A stretch of 64,000 nt of DNA from Serilophus lunatus (taxonomy: Eukaryota > Chordata > Aves > Passeriformes > Eurylaimidae): assembly GCA_013399895.1 (NCBI GenBank), contig VXBA01002149.1:40441-104440 (forward strand), given 5' to 3'. This document shows positions 34,013-45,140 of the stretch, one piece after another. The notes below the pieces were generated by a model that saw only the letters and a list, made by a program, of their open reading frames with translations, was not told the DNA's origin and ran no database searches. Every line of letters starts with the position of its first letter. Positions within the stretch are counted from its first letter, which is position 1. The position numbers were made by a program, and so were the translations under genes.

Positions 34013-37000
34013 TCAATGCAAACAGCTTTTAAAACTGCAAAACTTCAGTGATTTACTCAGTAATTTTAGGATGCAAGTGTTTGTGTTATTATCTACTGCA
34101 GCATTATGAACGTAAGAGTTAAAATTGTTCTTTTTTTTTTAGAAAAAGCTAAAATATTTTGTAACCAGCAAATAGTTTTTCTTCCTTTAAATAATGATTC
34201 CTTTTAATTAGAGGGAGTAATGTGTGCAATAGCAAAAATACAACACATTATTTAAACTTTTACTTTTTTAACTGATGAAAGAAAAACCTAATTGAACAAT
34301 GGTAAACATTCTAAAAATACACAGTAGAGAGAAAAATATGTTTACTAATGAACACTAAGCAAAAAAACATTAAGCAGGTGTTAATGAATAGAAGATAGTT
34401 TTGAGTTTATGCCTATAGGAGCTCGAGGTCTTAAAAAAAATTGCACTTTATATATATTATAAAAATATCTTTTACTTCTTGCAAAGCTGTTTATCCTAAA
34501 AAAAAAATATGTTTTGAAGTCTCATCAAACTTCAAGTTTATGTTGTGTTGACATAACTGGTATTGATTTTCTCTTTTGTCCACATGCAATGCCCAGAATC
34601 TGTCCAAAATCAAAGCATTTGTTCTATATAAAAAAGATAATACAAATCATGCCACAATATTTTTGTATATTTCTGTTGCCCTGAGGCTGAAAGACCTGAG
34701 GATCTTTAACTATCTCACTGACAGGTCAATCTTGCTCTTGTTCCACTTGAAGGTTATCACAGGAACACACCTAGAATAACATTACATCAAGTAGAAAGCT
34801 TATAAAATGTCAGTTGAAAAATACTTCCTGAGGCAGGAAAGCTGGAATTTACTTCAAGAAAACATAGGGAGCTAAAACATAGATGCATTCATTCATTTTA
34901 CCTCCTACTTCTGCAAATACTTAACGTAAAAGAAATCCGGTTGATTAAGAATATTTAGTGTACACAAAATGCTGCTAATTTATCTGTTGTTTCCTTTTTT
35001 TCTGCATATTTAATAAGGACTTCTGGTCTCCATTCTTGAAATTTTTTTGAGACTGAAACTATTTGTTACTTGGATGATTACCCAAATTTTCTTTTCAATG
35101 CCTTGAAGCCTTAGGAGAAAGAGCACTGATTGACTAGGAAAAGCACATTGATGTTGTATACACAGAAAAAAAAATCAAATCCTTACATTTCACTTCCTGT
35201 AAGACATTATAACTTAGAGAAAGTTGCAGGGTATAGCCTACAAGTAAAACCAGCAGTAACTGCAATGAGGCAGGTCTTTGTACAGAATTTCAGCAAACTT
35301 AAGCTCCTTCAGTGCTCGCAGTCTGACAACATGCATGCAAAGTATTTGTGTATCACTGTGTAATCTACAAACTGACAACACTGAAGCTCTTCTTGGGGTT
35401 GTGTACTAAACCCTCTTGGTCTCAAAAATTTTGTATAGTTTGTGCTAGCAATCATTTTTTATAATGCATTGTCATTCCCAAGAAAAATTCCCAGCAAAGT
35501 CACTGTTAATGCCTCCTATGGAGTGGCATTAGTTCTATACTAACTTCTTAGAACTACTTTCATCAGTGCTGTAATAACAAAAAGTATTAACTACTTCTTC
35601 TAACTGTGGAAATAGAACTCCAGGAGACTTTTATGCTACTGAGAATATACAAGTGTCACACAAGAACAAAAGTCAGTTTATTTATATAAACATGGAAATG
35701 TTTGTTCATGTCCAGTTTAATCCTAAGGAAAGGAGACAGTAAGAAAAGATTAATTGGACTGATGTTCAAATATCTTTACCAACTTTTTAGTGAACATCGT
35801 GATGAGAAGCTTAGCCAGTGTCTCAGTAGTTGATTTTCAAGAAACATGATTAATGAAAAAACAAAACTCTGTGCTACAGTGCTGTTCTTTAATATAAACA
35901 CCGCCATTCACTTTTCCTCTGTCAGTAAAAGGACTGAAAACTGCAGCGATTACAAATCTCTTCAGTTTCTTGTCAAGAAATTAACTTTATTTCTTCTTCT
36001 TTTCCCCGATGTTGAATATTCTTTCTGGAATGCTATGTTCCACCTTGTTCTACCTTAATTAAATAAAATCCCATGTCTAAAAGAGCTACAGTCAGGAATC
36101 AGACTGTTTTAGTGAGGAGAACAAACAACAGATGCACTCAATCACATTTATATTTTCATCACACTTATCTGAACTTTTAATATTAACTGTATGTCTAAGG
36201 ATAACTACTGACTTGGAAAATATATTTCTTATTGGCCAAATCTGCTGCATTTAGCATTTCTGAGAAGACCACCATTGTGGATATGCACCTCTTCCTGTTC
36301 TTTTCCAAGACTTTTATTTCTCCTTCAAGAGCAATCACAGCAAAAAGAAAGTAATCAGGCATATACACATGAAAACTTCTGTGACATGGAGGTTAATACA
36401 TTTTCAAAGACTATGAGTGATACTTGTTGTTTCTAGTTAAATGATTAAACCTACTACTAAAGAAAGCCTGTGATATAACATTCTTACTCAATTAGCATAT
36501 CTTCATGTAGAAATATTAATCATCAGATAATCTAGTTTTCAAAATGTATTTGGAATGGACTATGAAATGAGGAACACATTCTGCTTAGAAAAATTCAGTG
36601 AATATTTCAAACTGCCTAAGCAAGAGAAAGTTACAGAACCATGGCAGTTTTAAGGTAGTATCAAAGTGAAAACCTGGAGTGACACAGCATCAAAGGAAGA
36701 GATGTTACAGATGTTAAAGGAGAAGTGGATAAGCATAGACAAAACAGTGTACAAAAACCTAAAGATGATCCTGCCAATCTGACTATCCAAATATTAACTG
36801 AACATTAAAAAAGTTCTTGTAAATAAGAAAACTTAGCAAAAGATGAATAAAATCTGTCACCATTAACCAGCCAGAGAACTATACTACCACCTTACTGTGA
36901 ATGAAAGACCCTCAAAAAAACTAATTTGATACAAAAAGGCTTGTGAATTGGAAACATTTGGAGAACTTAACGCTGTGAGAGATAACTGAAGAAAAAATAT

Positions 37001-38843
37001 CCACAGTGAAAGCAAGAGACAGAATAAAAAATCCCCAAAACCCCAAAACAAAACAAAACAAAAAACATTGGAAAGGTAGGGCTGGAGCTAGATTGCACTT
37101 TTCCAAAGCAGAGGAGAAAGTATTTCAATAACTGAAATAACTTGGCAAAGTCTGGATTAATGCTGGAGAGGAAAAGTATCAAGGGAAATAGTGTGCAAGA
37201 AGACATGGCCAGATTCACTCATTCTGAACTGAAGATGTGTGCATTCATCAGACTGAGGTATCTAGAAGCCAATTAAAAACAAAACAAAAAAAAAACAGTT
37301 TAGAAGACAAATATGTTTGTTAGTGAAACTTGCAGCTGAATAGGTAGGTTAGACAAACAGATTTGGACACAAGAAGATTCAGTTTGAAACAGAAAACCAG
37401 ATTAACAATTTGGCATACTAATTGTAGCTAAAATCACATCACAAAGAAAATTATTCTGTGACTATCACTGAAGAAGAGGATCAAGAATGATGGCCTGCTC
37501 CACAGGCAGACAAGGATGAAGGAAGGGAGATCACATAAAGGAAGAAAGATGAGTCATGAGAGCTAAATAACAACAATTATTAGAGCGAAGATGGCTTAGT
37601 TTTTAAAGTGAATGCTAGCTTTAGAGTCAAAGGTATGTCCCAGTTTTGCACTTCAGCCAGTGGGAAGCCATGAGAGATTTTACTGGTAGCAGGGAACAGA
37701 AGTGTCATTTCAGAATCTAAAAGGAAAGAGTGGAAGAACTGCTTTAGACTGCTGCTCTTAACTTTGACAGCAAGGATGTTGTAGCTGGTTTCCAAAAGAC
37801 ATCAAGGTTAAGAAGTTAATACGTTTGACAATTTTGTGCCTGTTCTTTCAGTCTTATTAGTTTCTATATCCAAAGGTCAATTTTAGCCCATTCTACCCAA
37901 TGATAAAGTTCCTGAACATTAAATTCTTACAAAGTTTAGGAGAACCAATGCCTAAACAAAGAACCTAATTTGAGAAAAAGGAATAGCTTAACTATTATTC
38001 ATTCCCTGTGCTGGCAACTCAGTACATATGAAGCTCCAGACGTGGAAGAAAATCTTCTCATCAATAAGATTATCATACAGAGGTGACACTGCTGTAAAAG
38101 GCTGGAGGATGTCAGCTCTTACAGTTTTTCCCTCTGCTTACCACGTCAGAACAGAATGTGTTAATAAAAATGTGTACTCCTAGGGAACCCTGCAGGTTTA
38201 ATCCTTTACATCTGATAACAAATAAATTGAACAGAATTGTTCCTTTTGGGTGGGCAAGGGGAAAAAATCAGAAAAGACTGACTTCAAAATTATTAGAAAA
38301 AAAATTACACAGAGAAGCCAATAAAATACATACTATTCTTAAACTTTACATCTTTTAGTCAAAATGCAAGAAGGGTATTTTTTTAACTCTTGAATTTTAA
38401 AAATGGAGCCAACTCATACTCGTTAGCTTTTACCTAAAATATATGTAAACAAGATAGGAGCTGGGGGTTTTTTTCAGCTTTTACTGGCACCACAATCAAA
38501 TGTAACTATATTAGAATTTGCAGATATTTGGATTGAGGACTTTAATGGATCATATTCCAAGACTAAGGAATTAGATGTACAATCAAATTGTGAAGCTGAG
38601 ATATATTTAAAAGGTCTGGTGTAGGCCTCTAACGAAGATGTACATGCAGTAACATACTGATACAATTTTTTGTTTTCTTTTTAATAAAACTTATGAAGTG
38701 CTGCATCATTCCTCTGCCACAAGACAGCTGAGGGCCACCACTGCCCATTAAAAGAACTTACTTTCAGTTGTTCAGCATGAAGTCAGAAGCCATATTAAAG
38801 AGGAAGCAGGCAGAGAGCTGCCTTCTGAAGGAAGGCTGGCAGG

Positions 38844-38879
38844 CAGCTTGTTGCTGCAAGAGGAACAGCAACAAAGCTG
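38844..38879. repeat. Inverted repeat with 13-bp stem
   Basis: CAGCTTGTTGCTG (38844-38856) pairs with CAGCAACAAAGCTG (38866-38879), with one bulged A and a 9-nt loop. The stem does not extend outward, so it is too short for a typical microRNA precursor. Confidence 0.8.
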
Positions 38880-39809
38880 GCAGATGGCTGCATAGCAGGG
38901 AACTATGTGGAAGCCATGTAAATGGGTACAAAAAGGTGAATTCGCACCATGACAACTTCTGGCTGCATGTGGTCAGCTCCTGGAGAGTTTAAAACCTGAT
39001 GGTATCCCTGGCATTAAAGTGAATGAGTCCATATTCTTACAGGAAATTGTCCTTGGGAATTTAAATGGTAGCTGTTCTTTAAGCTTTTAAGTTCAGAAGC
39101 AATGGCTGAGATGCCATCCGTTTTAACTAGTACTAGTGAAGGAAATCAAAAAATGCAGATTCAAAAAATATCTGAGTCTCTGTGAACATGCCACAAGCTG
39201 AAATAGAAGGAATAACGTGATGAGAGAAAAAGAAACGCAAATTTAATTTTTCAGAGAATTATACCATATGCTTAGACTATGACTCAGAATTTCAAAATTG
39301 TTATTAAAAGAAGGAGTAAAAGGGTCTTCAGAACAGAAAAGAAAGAAATCAACCTATTCCAAACTGTGTTTGGAAACCACGTATTACTTTCTGAACGGCT
39401 CTGTTGGTACTGTCATCTCATTTTATAACCATACTTCTGTCCTGGGTCTTCAGACCTAAGGCATACATTTGCTGAAAACTACACATATATTTCATGAAAA
39501 GCAGTTCATAAGAACTCATCCTAACCTTAAACTGTTGCAATAAACCAGATATCATCTCATCACTTTTTGCTCATTATTCAAGTACAGACTATGAAGTTTT
39601 AGACTCTATTGAAGAATTATTTGAGAATATTAAAAGAAAGGATTACTATAAAAGAAACATTTAAATTTTTTTACTTATTTCAGTTTCATTTAATATATAC
39701 ATTTGAATTACAGCTCCTATTTTGAGAGGCAAAATATTAATGCAATTATTACAAGAATCCTGTACAAACCATGACTAAGTTGTGGCAGTAAATTATAGAC
39801 ATATGTACA

Positions 39810-39859
39810 CATATTATACACAAATCATTCTCAACATATTACACACAAATCATTCTGAA
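39810..39859. repeat. 25-bp tandem duplication
   Basis: 39810-39834 and 39835-39859 are adjacent copies that differ at two positions, indicating a fairly recent duplication. Confidence 0.9.
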
Positions 39860-40302
39860 CAAAACAATACAGTTCAAGAATAAAAAAAGTGTTTCAAAAA
39901 GTCAAGAACCAGAAAAGCAACCAAAATGCTTATTGGAACTCAGTGTCCAATAAAAACAGTTCATACTATTGAAATAATATTTTTATAAGATTAGTAGAAA
40001 GGGCTCATTTAATACTACAAAGTCTCTGTGGATATTGACAGTTGATTCAATATTACAATCTGTTCAAACTTTGGAGGATGTGCTCTTTCTGATTTCTTAC
40101 CAAAATTTTAAGTATTATTGTTGACTTCTAATCATTATAGTATGTCTTGCTTTCCCACAGAATTGACTACTCAAGTGAACAGAAAAAAACCCAGCTAAAA
40201 CACCTTCAAATTTAAGTGAAAGCTTAAATAATCTAAAACATCTCATATATAGATATATATATATAAATATATAAAGCCAAGCTTCGTATGGAAATTGAGT
40301 TG

Positions 40303-40440
40303 CCCTCCCTGGAGATATTTAAAAGCCATATAAATGTGATACTTAGGGACATAATTTTGTGGTGAAGTTGCTAGCATTAGGTTAATGGTTCGACTTGATG
40401 ATTTTAAGGGTCCTTTCCAGCATTCCATAATTCTGCGATT
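40303..40440 (+). mobile_element. CR1 LINE, 3'-terminal fragment
   Basis: Recognisable CR1 3' untranslated blocks in order: CCCTGGAGATATTTAAAAGCC, GATACTTAGGGACATAATTT, GTTAATGGTTCGACTTGATGA and TCCTTTCCAGCATTCCATAATTCTGCGATT, the last being a decayed octamer end. It is 5'-truncated and noncoding. An adjoining TATATA run (40245-40275) lies just upstream. Confidence 0.9.
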
Positions 40441-42200
40441 TTCAAATACTCTTTTATGTAATTGCAAGTAATGGGCAAACACATTTATGAAGCATAATGA
40501 AATTTAAGAGAATTTTTATAACAAGTTGACTGTAGCATGCTCCAGTTAAATAATCACGGATCATCTGAATATTCAGATGGGAAGTGTGAGTTTATACTAA
40601 TATTCTATTTTCCAGCTGGTGCTTGATATTGAAAAAAATATTTGCAATGCATTATGCAAAGTAACTACTCATAAAGACCTTTCTTATGTTCAATAGATTT
40701 TAAAATTTAAGTAAGCCACACTAGTATTACATTTCTATGACAAAATTGGCAGCTTTTTTCAGAATAAGCCACAGTAACTCATTGTAAGCAGATATAATCC
40801 ATGTCTTTGTTAAATAATGCACGTCAAAAAAAAAAAGTTAAAGTGATGAATAAGTAAAGCAGATTTCAATTTGTATGAGTCATATCATCTTTGGTTTGCT
40901 GCCATAAAACTGGGTTTCATAAATTCACATCTGTGAAGATTCTTGCAACATGTGAGAACAGCTGTCTTTCATATCCATCTTTCTCCATATTTTCTGAGCA
41001 TCCTTTTTTCTGTCTGGCAAAATCAAGCTTCCAACTAGCATTGTAAAAACTATTCTGTCATACAGGTGGCATCTTTTTCTTCCACTAAATATCTGTTAGG
41101 AAATCTGAGTATTTGTGTGCAAATTATATTTCCTTTCAAACATAATCTTTTAAGATTATGTTAATAGATAAACTCCTCACACTCAACATGAGAGTTGGGG
41201 TTTTTTCTTTCTGCTGCCACTTAAGGAATGCTCATCTATGATAGACAACACTACAGTTTTACATCAGTGCAAGTACTTCTCTACTCTTAATCTCTGGTAA
41301 AATTCTTTGAACAAATTAATGAATAAAAACTTCCTGAATCTACCTGTAAAAATTGGCAGTTTTGTTTTGTTGGTTTTGTGGAGTTGTTTTTTCAGAAAAC
41401 AGAAGAATTCTAACAATTCGAGGTCTTTTTACTCCAATTAGTAAATGAAAGTAGTTTTCAACGGAAGGCACTGGACTAGATAAGAGTTTATTCTGAATTT
41501 CTTTCTCATTGTAAAATAAGCATGAGATGTATTCTGGGCAGATGAGTACAGCAGATTTTTATTTTAACACCAGAATTCTATAAAGTAGATTTTTAACATT
41601 GTATTTATACCTAAGTTTGTTTTCCCACTGAATAGACTAAGGAAACAAAAATACTACTATTTCTTATCTTGGGCCAAGCGAAAGTCAAGATTTATCCCAT
41701 GAGAAGGATTATTGCTTCTAGTATGTTAGACTTCGACAACATAGTCTGAACAATGGAAATACTTGCTATAACCAATAAGCTCTCCTATTTTTCAACATAT
41801 TCTCATCATGACAAAGAAGTAGTGGAAAACAGATTTGGCAAAATTTAACAGTGAGCTCATGGCAAGTAATTAATATCATACCTTTAAGTACACTTGACAT
41901 CTATCTTTAAATCTTTTTTAGCCTAAAATATAACATTTCTGAGAGAAGGGAAAAAAACTGTAGATGATATTCATGTTTTAGAATAACCATGGATTTATCT
42001 TGTGGTTTAATGATTTAGATTATATAATCACTAACTGTTGAACAGAATCTGCATCAGAATCTGCATCACCTGCTAGTCTCAGTTTTGGAATGTGTTTCAG
42101 GGTTAGATGTCTTAATGACTACAGAACCTATGTTATCAAAAACATGGCCAGATGCTGCTACTCATACTGTCATAAAGTGAACATTCAGAGAGAATAACTG
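40441..42200. other. A+T-rich noncoding stretch, nothing recognised
   Basis: No gene or repeat family is recognised. A 12-bp direct duplication (CAGAATCTGCAT) occurs at about 42044-42067. Confidence 0.6.
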
Positions 42201-42525
42201 TGTACTGGTTTGAGGGGGCTGGGATCGTGGGGGGTCAAAGGGGGCATGGGGCTTGGGAGCGTTCTTGGATTTTGGGAGGGGGAAGAATGTAAGTAACTCC
42301 GCTTACCTGAGTTAAAACTCACTTTTCCTCAAAAGCTGTTGCAGGGGGAGGGGCCCTTGCTTCAGCTGCTCTCCCGGGGTTTGGGGGGGCTGGAGTGGGG
42401 ACAGGACCGGGGCCGGGGCCAGGCGGCGGCTCATCGCCCTGGGCTCCCTGGGAGCACGGGGGCCTGCTCTCCCTGTACCCGCGGGGGCCGGGACGGAGCG
42501 GGGCCTGTGCCAGTCCCGGTACCCC

Positions 42526-42526
42526 N
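42526..42526. other. Unresolved base (N) in LTR U3
   Basis: The N sits in a C/G-rich run where sequencing or assembly commonly fails. LTR length across this point is therefore uncertain. Confidence 0.5.
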
Positions 42527-42834
42527 CGCGTGGAAGCCCCAGTGTCCCTCCGAGGTGGCAGCTCCTCACCCCCACCGAAGAGCGCAGGCAGCGGCACCTC
42601 ACCCTGGGCCAGCCTGGCCGGGAATTTCAGCACCATGGCTGCTGACGGACAGCGATGGAGGGCTGGCCCTGGCACCGTGTTGGCGCTGTGGCATCTCTGA
42701 GGTGCTGCTGCCATGAAAACAAAGATGGCACCTAATGACTGAAGTCATGAATTCTTCGACACCAGAAACCGAGGCAGGGCCCGACTGGCTGGACGGGTGG
42801 GAAGCCAGCTTGGCCGAGAAGAAGGCGACGATAT

Positions 42835-42860
42835 TCACGTGAGATGGAGAAGGCTTAAAA
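42835..42860 (+). promoter_or_regulatory. E-box and TATA-like box of the LTR promoter
   Basis: The palindrome TCACGTGA (42835-42842), an ideal MITF/TFE/USF-class site, is followed about 12 bp later by CTTAAAAG. The arrangement parallels the promoter of the LTR at 25379. Transcription would run toward higher coordinates. Confidence 0.5.
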
Positions 42861-43393
42861 GTCGAGACACGGCCCCACCCCGCTCTCTTTTTGGCTGCCG
42901 CTGCAAGGAGGAGGATCACAGCCCCGGTCTCCAGCGCCCGCAGGCCCCACGGCAGGATTCTACCCATTTCTCTCAACCTGGGAGCTTTTTCCAGCTTGCT
43001 AGCAAGTATCCTTCGGAAAGGTGGTGGGAGGGAATCATTTTCATTTCTTCTTCTGTTTTTCAGAGAGGCTGAAGGGCCGTAAGTGCTTCCAGAGAGAGAG
43101 AGAGAAGGGAGAGACACCTTTTCCTATCCTTCCTCCCTGTTTCTTTCAACTAGTCATCTGGCTGAAAGGAACAGTTCCCTTTCTTTTTTTCGGTTTTTTT
43201 TTTCCTTTTTGTGTTTTTTTTTCTTGCATGTTGAGGGTCCTTCAATGTAATTCTGGGGTCTCCTGTGGGTTATTCCTACCTCCAATTTAATTCCCCTGGA
43301 ATAAATTGTTCACCTGCTACAACTCTATTCAGTTTTCCGTCACCTTTATTGAACCTGCCCCCTGAATACTAAAAGGTAGATTAAACCACCACA

Positions 43394-44839
43394 TACTGTA
43401 AACTGAAGAATTACACTCAGCAACATGTGTGACTTTGAATTGGTTTTGACTTTGTCTCTAGATACAGCTACTTATCCTGAGGACTGTGAAATGTGTTTCC
43501 CCATCTTCTAGATTCTACAATGTACTTACATAAACAATTAGCAATTATTTATTAACTATTGCACTTCAAATTGCTTCATTATAAACATCTGATTCTAGGA
43601 CTGCGTTCAGGGCAAAAAATGAGTAGGCAGTCTCATGACTCATTTATTTTGAGTTTCAGAATATTGGCAATATCACCTCATAATAGGGCTATTAAGAAGA
43701 GAGAAATATCATCACAATTGATTTGGATTAAAATCTGCCCAATATATTTGTTCTTACTTCAGTGATACATAAGTGCTCTATTGCACAGGAACTGAAACAA
43801 TTCCAGAGGCAGCAAAAAACAAATTACTGAATATAAATCCATAACATGTAAATATAAGATTTGGAACCATTCTGCTACATCTCACAAATCTCTATTTTGG
43901 GTGAAGAACAGGAGTTGAATCAGTCACTCAGGTGCTGCAGGTCAAGGTGCAAGCATTTCACTGCCTTGCATCAGCACCTCACCTTTATTTAACTCCATGT
44001 ACTCATTTCTGCCTGATGCAGAACATAAGAACAGTCGTCTTCAGAAAGACAGATCAGAATGAGAAAGATAAATAATTTAGAGAGGTTAACTATATTGTAG
44101 TCAGCAGAACTGATTCATTCATCTGGAATATTTTAAAAGTTCAGCTAAAGCAATGTCTTTGATACTTGAAGGAAGACCAATGAAATCCTAAAGGATTTAT
44201 GAAATGCAAACAAAATACTTTCCTTTAGAGAGAGCAACCTATAGACAGACAGGCTAGATGGTCTGATTGCAGCACTCAGGAAAATATTGGGCAATGTTAA
44301 ACTACTTTGGAGGTACGTACAAAATAACACAATATTCAGTGTGGGGTTTGTAAGAACAAACACACACACACCCCTGCACCCCCCCATCCCACTCCCCAGT
44401 AATTAAATCATGTTCCCTCATTTCATTTTTATAAGGTGATTCTTAAAGAAGGGGGAATTAACAGATACGAGGCTTAAGTAAGTTTTTGATGCTGCTTATG
44501 CAGATGTCCTTTGATTTTCAGAAAGTAACAGTTTAGGAATTAACTAGTTATGAAAATAAGAAGGGTTAAGAAAGACGAGTTAAGCTTTGTAACAAGAATG
44601 TCAAGAGTCTGCAAAGCATCTCCAAGTATGTCTTGTCAAAAAAAAAAATCTATCAGTGTTTGCCTAGGATTATATTTGATCTTGCTTCCACATTTTTTGG
44701 AGGGACTAGTTCTCCTGAAATCCCTTTTAGTATACATTTTTACGACACCACAGTATCTCATAAACAAGTAGCAAAATCAGAATCAAATTACTGAAGGGTA
44801 ACTACACAACTATCAAGAGTGAGTCCCTGACAAGCTAGA
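43394..44839. other. Noncoding stretch, nothing recognised
   Basis: No gene or repeat family is recognised. A CA/C-rich tract occurs at about 44358-44382. Open frames here are 68 to 80 codons and have no recognisable domain. Confidence 0.6.
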
Positions 44840-45140
44840 AGACTGCCTAGGATCTTCCTGCCAAGTCCTCTACTATATTGGCTAATGTTATTTCCAGTAT
44901 TCAAAGGATGATGGCAAAAACAGGTCCATAGCATTTGCAGATGATTTGAAACTCAGAACAAGCCCTTCAAACATCAGAAATAAAACTCCAATTTACGAAA
45001 AAACTAAAAATAAAAATCCAAACTCAATCACGCTGAATCAAGTGATGAAAAAAACAAAGTGTTACACTATTCACAGGTAAAAACCCCTTCAAAACCTGAA
45101 AATATATAATGCAGAAGAAGAAGGTTTAAAAACAAAACAT
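44840..45140 (+). mobile_element. Ancient CR1-like LINE fragment with reverse-transcriptase FADD motif
   Basis: One frame reads GKNRSIAFADDLKLRT, the palm motif that carries the catalytic aspartates (FADD at 44934-44945). About 30 codons later the same frame gives KKTKCYTIHR, equivalent to the NKDKCKVLHLG block that follows in CR1-type LINEs. After a stop, NLKIYNAEEEGL resembles the next YRLG..WL block. In another frame upstream, SPLLYWLMLF resembles the SVLGPLLFNIFINDL block. Order and spacing fit CR1 well. Divergence is much greater than in the other CR1 copies here, so this is an old insertion. It is not functional. Confidence 0.6.

Larger units (their letters stand above)
34013..40302. 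other. A+T-rich noncoding stretch with minor repeats
   Basis: No gene or transposon is recognised across 6.3 kb. It contains a CCAAAA/AAAAC tract (37032-37067), a hairpin-forming sequence (38844-38879) and a 25-bp tandem duplication (39810-39859). Open frames are all under 85 codons. Confidence 0.55.
42201..43393 (+). mobile_element. Complete 1.19-kb solo LTR of an avian endogenous retrovirus (ERVL-like)
   Basis: The element starts TGTACTGGTTTGAGGG and ends AAACCACCACA. The flanks AACTG (42196-42200) and TACTG (43394-43398) match at four of five bases, consistent with an aged 5-bp target duplication. U3 is GC-rich and includes an N at 42526. TCACGTGA (42835-42842) lies just upstream of a TATA-like GGCTTAAAAG (42852-42860). 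A GA repeat follows near 43092-43103, then T-rich tracts and an AATAAA signal at 43300-43305. Its last 190 bp match the LTR at 63806 closely, and it shares the TTCAGTTTTCCGTCA block with the one at 25379. There is no primer-binding site or gag-like sequence after 43393, so it is a solo LTR. Frames of 91 to 172 codons within it are not genes. Confidence 0.9.

Noticed and set aside
42312..43117. Proteins of 91 to 172 codons in several frames
   Set aside because: All lie inside the solo LTR at 42201-43393, and the frames overlap on both strands.
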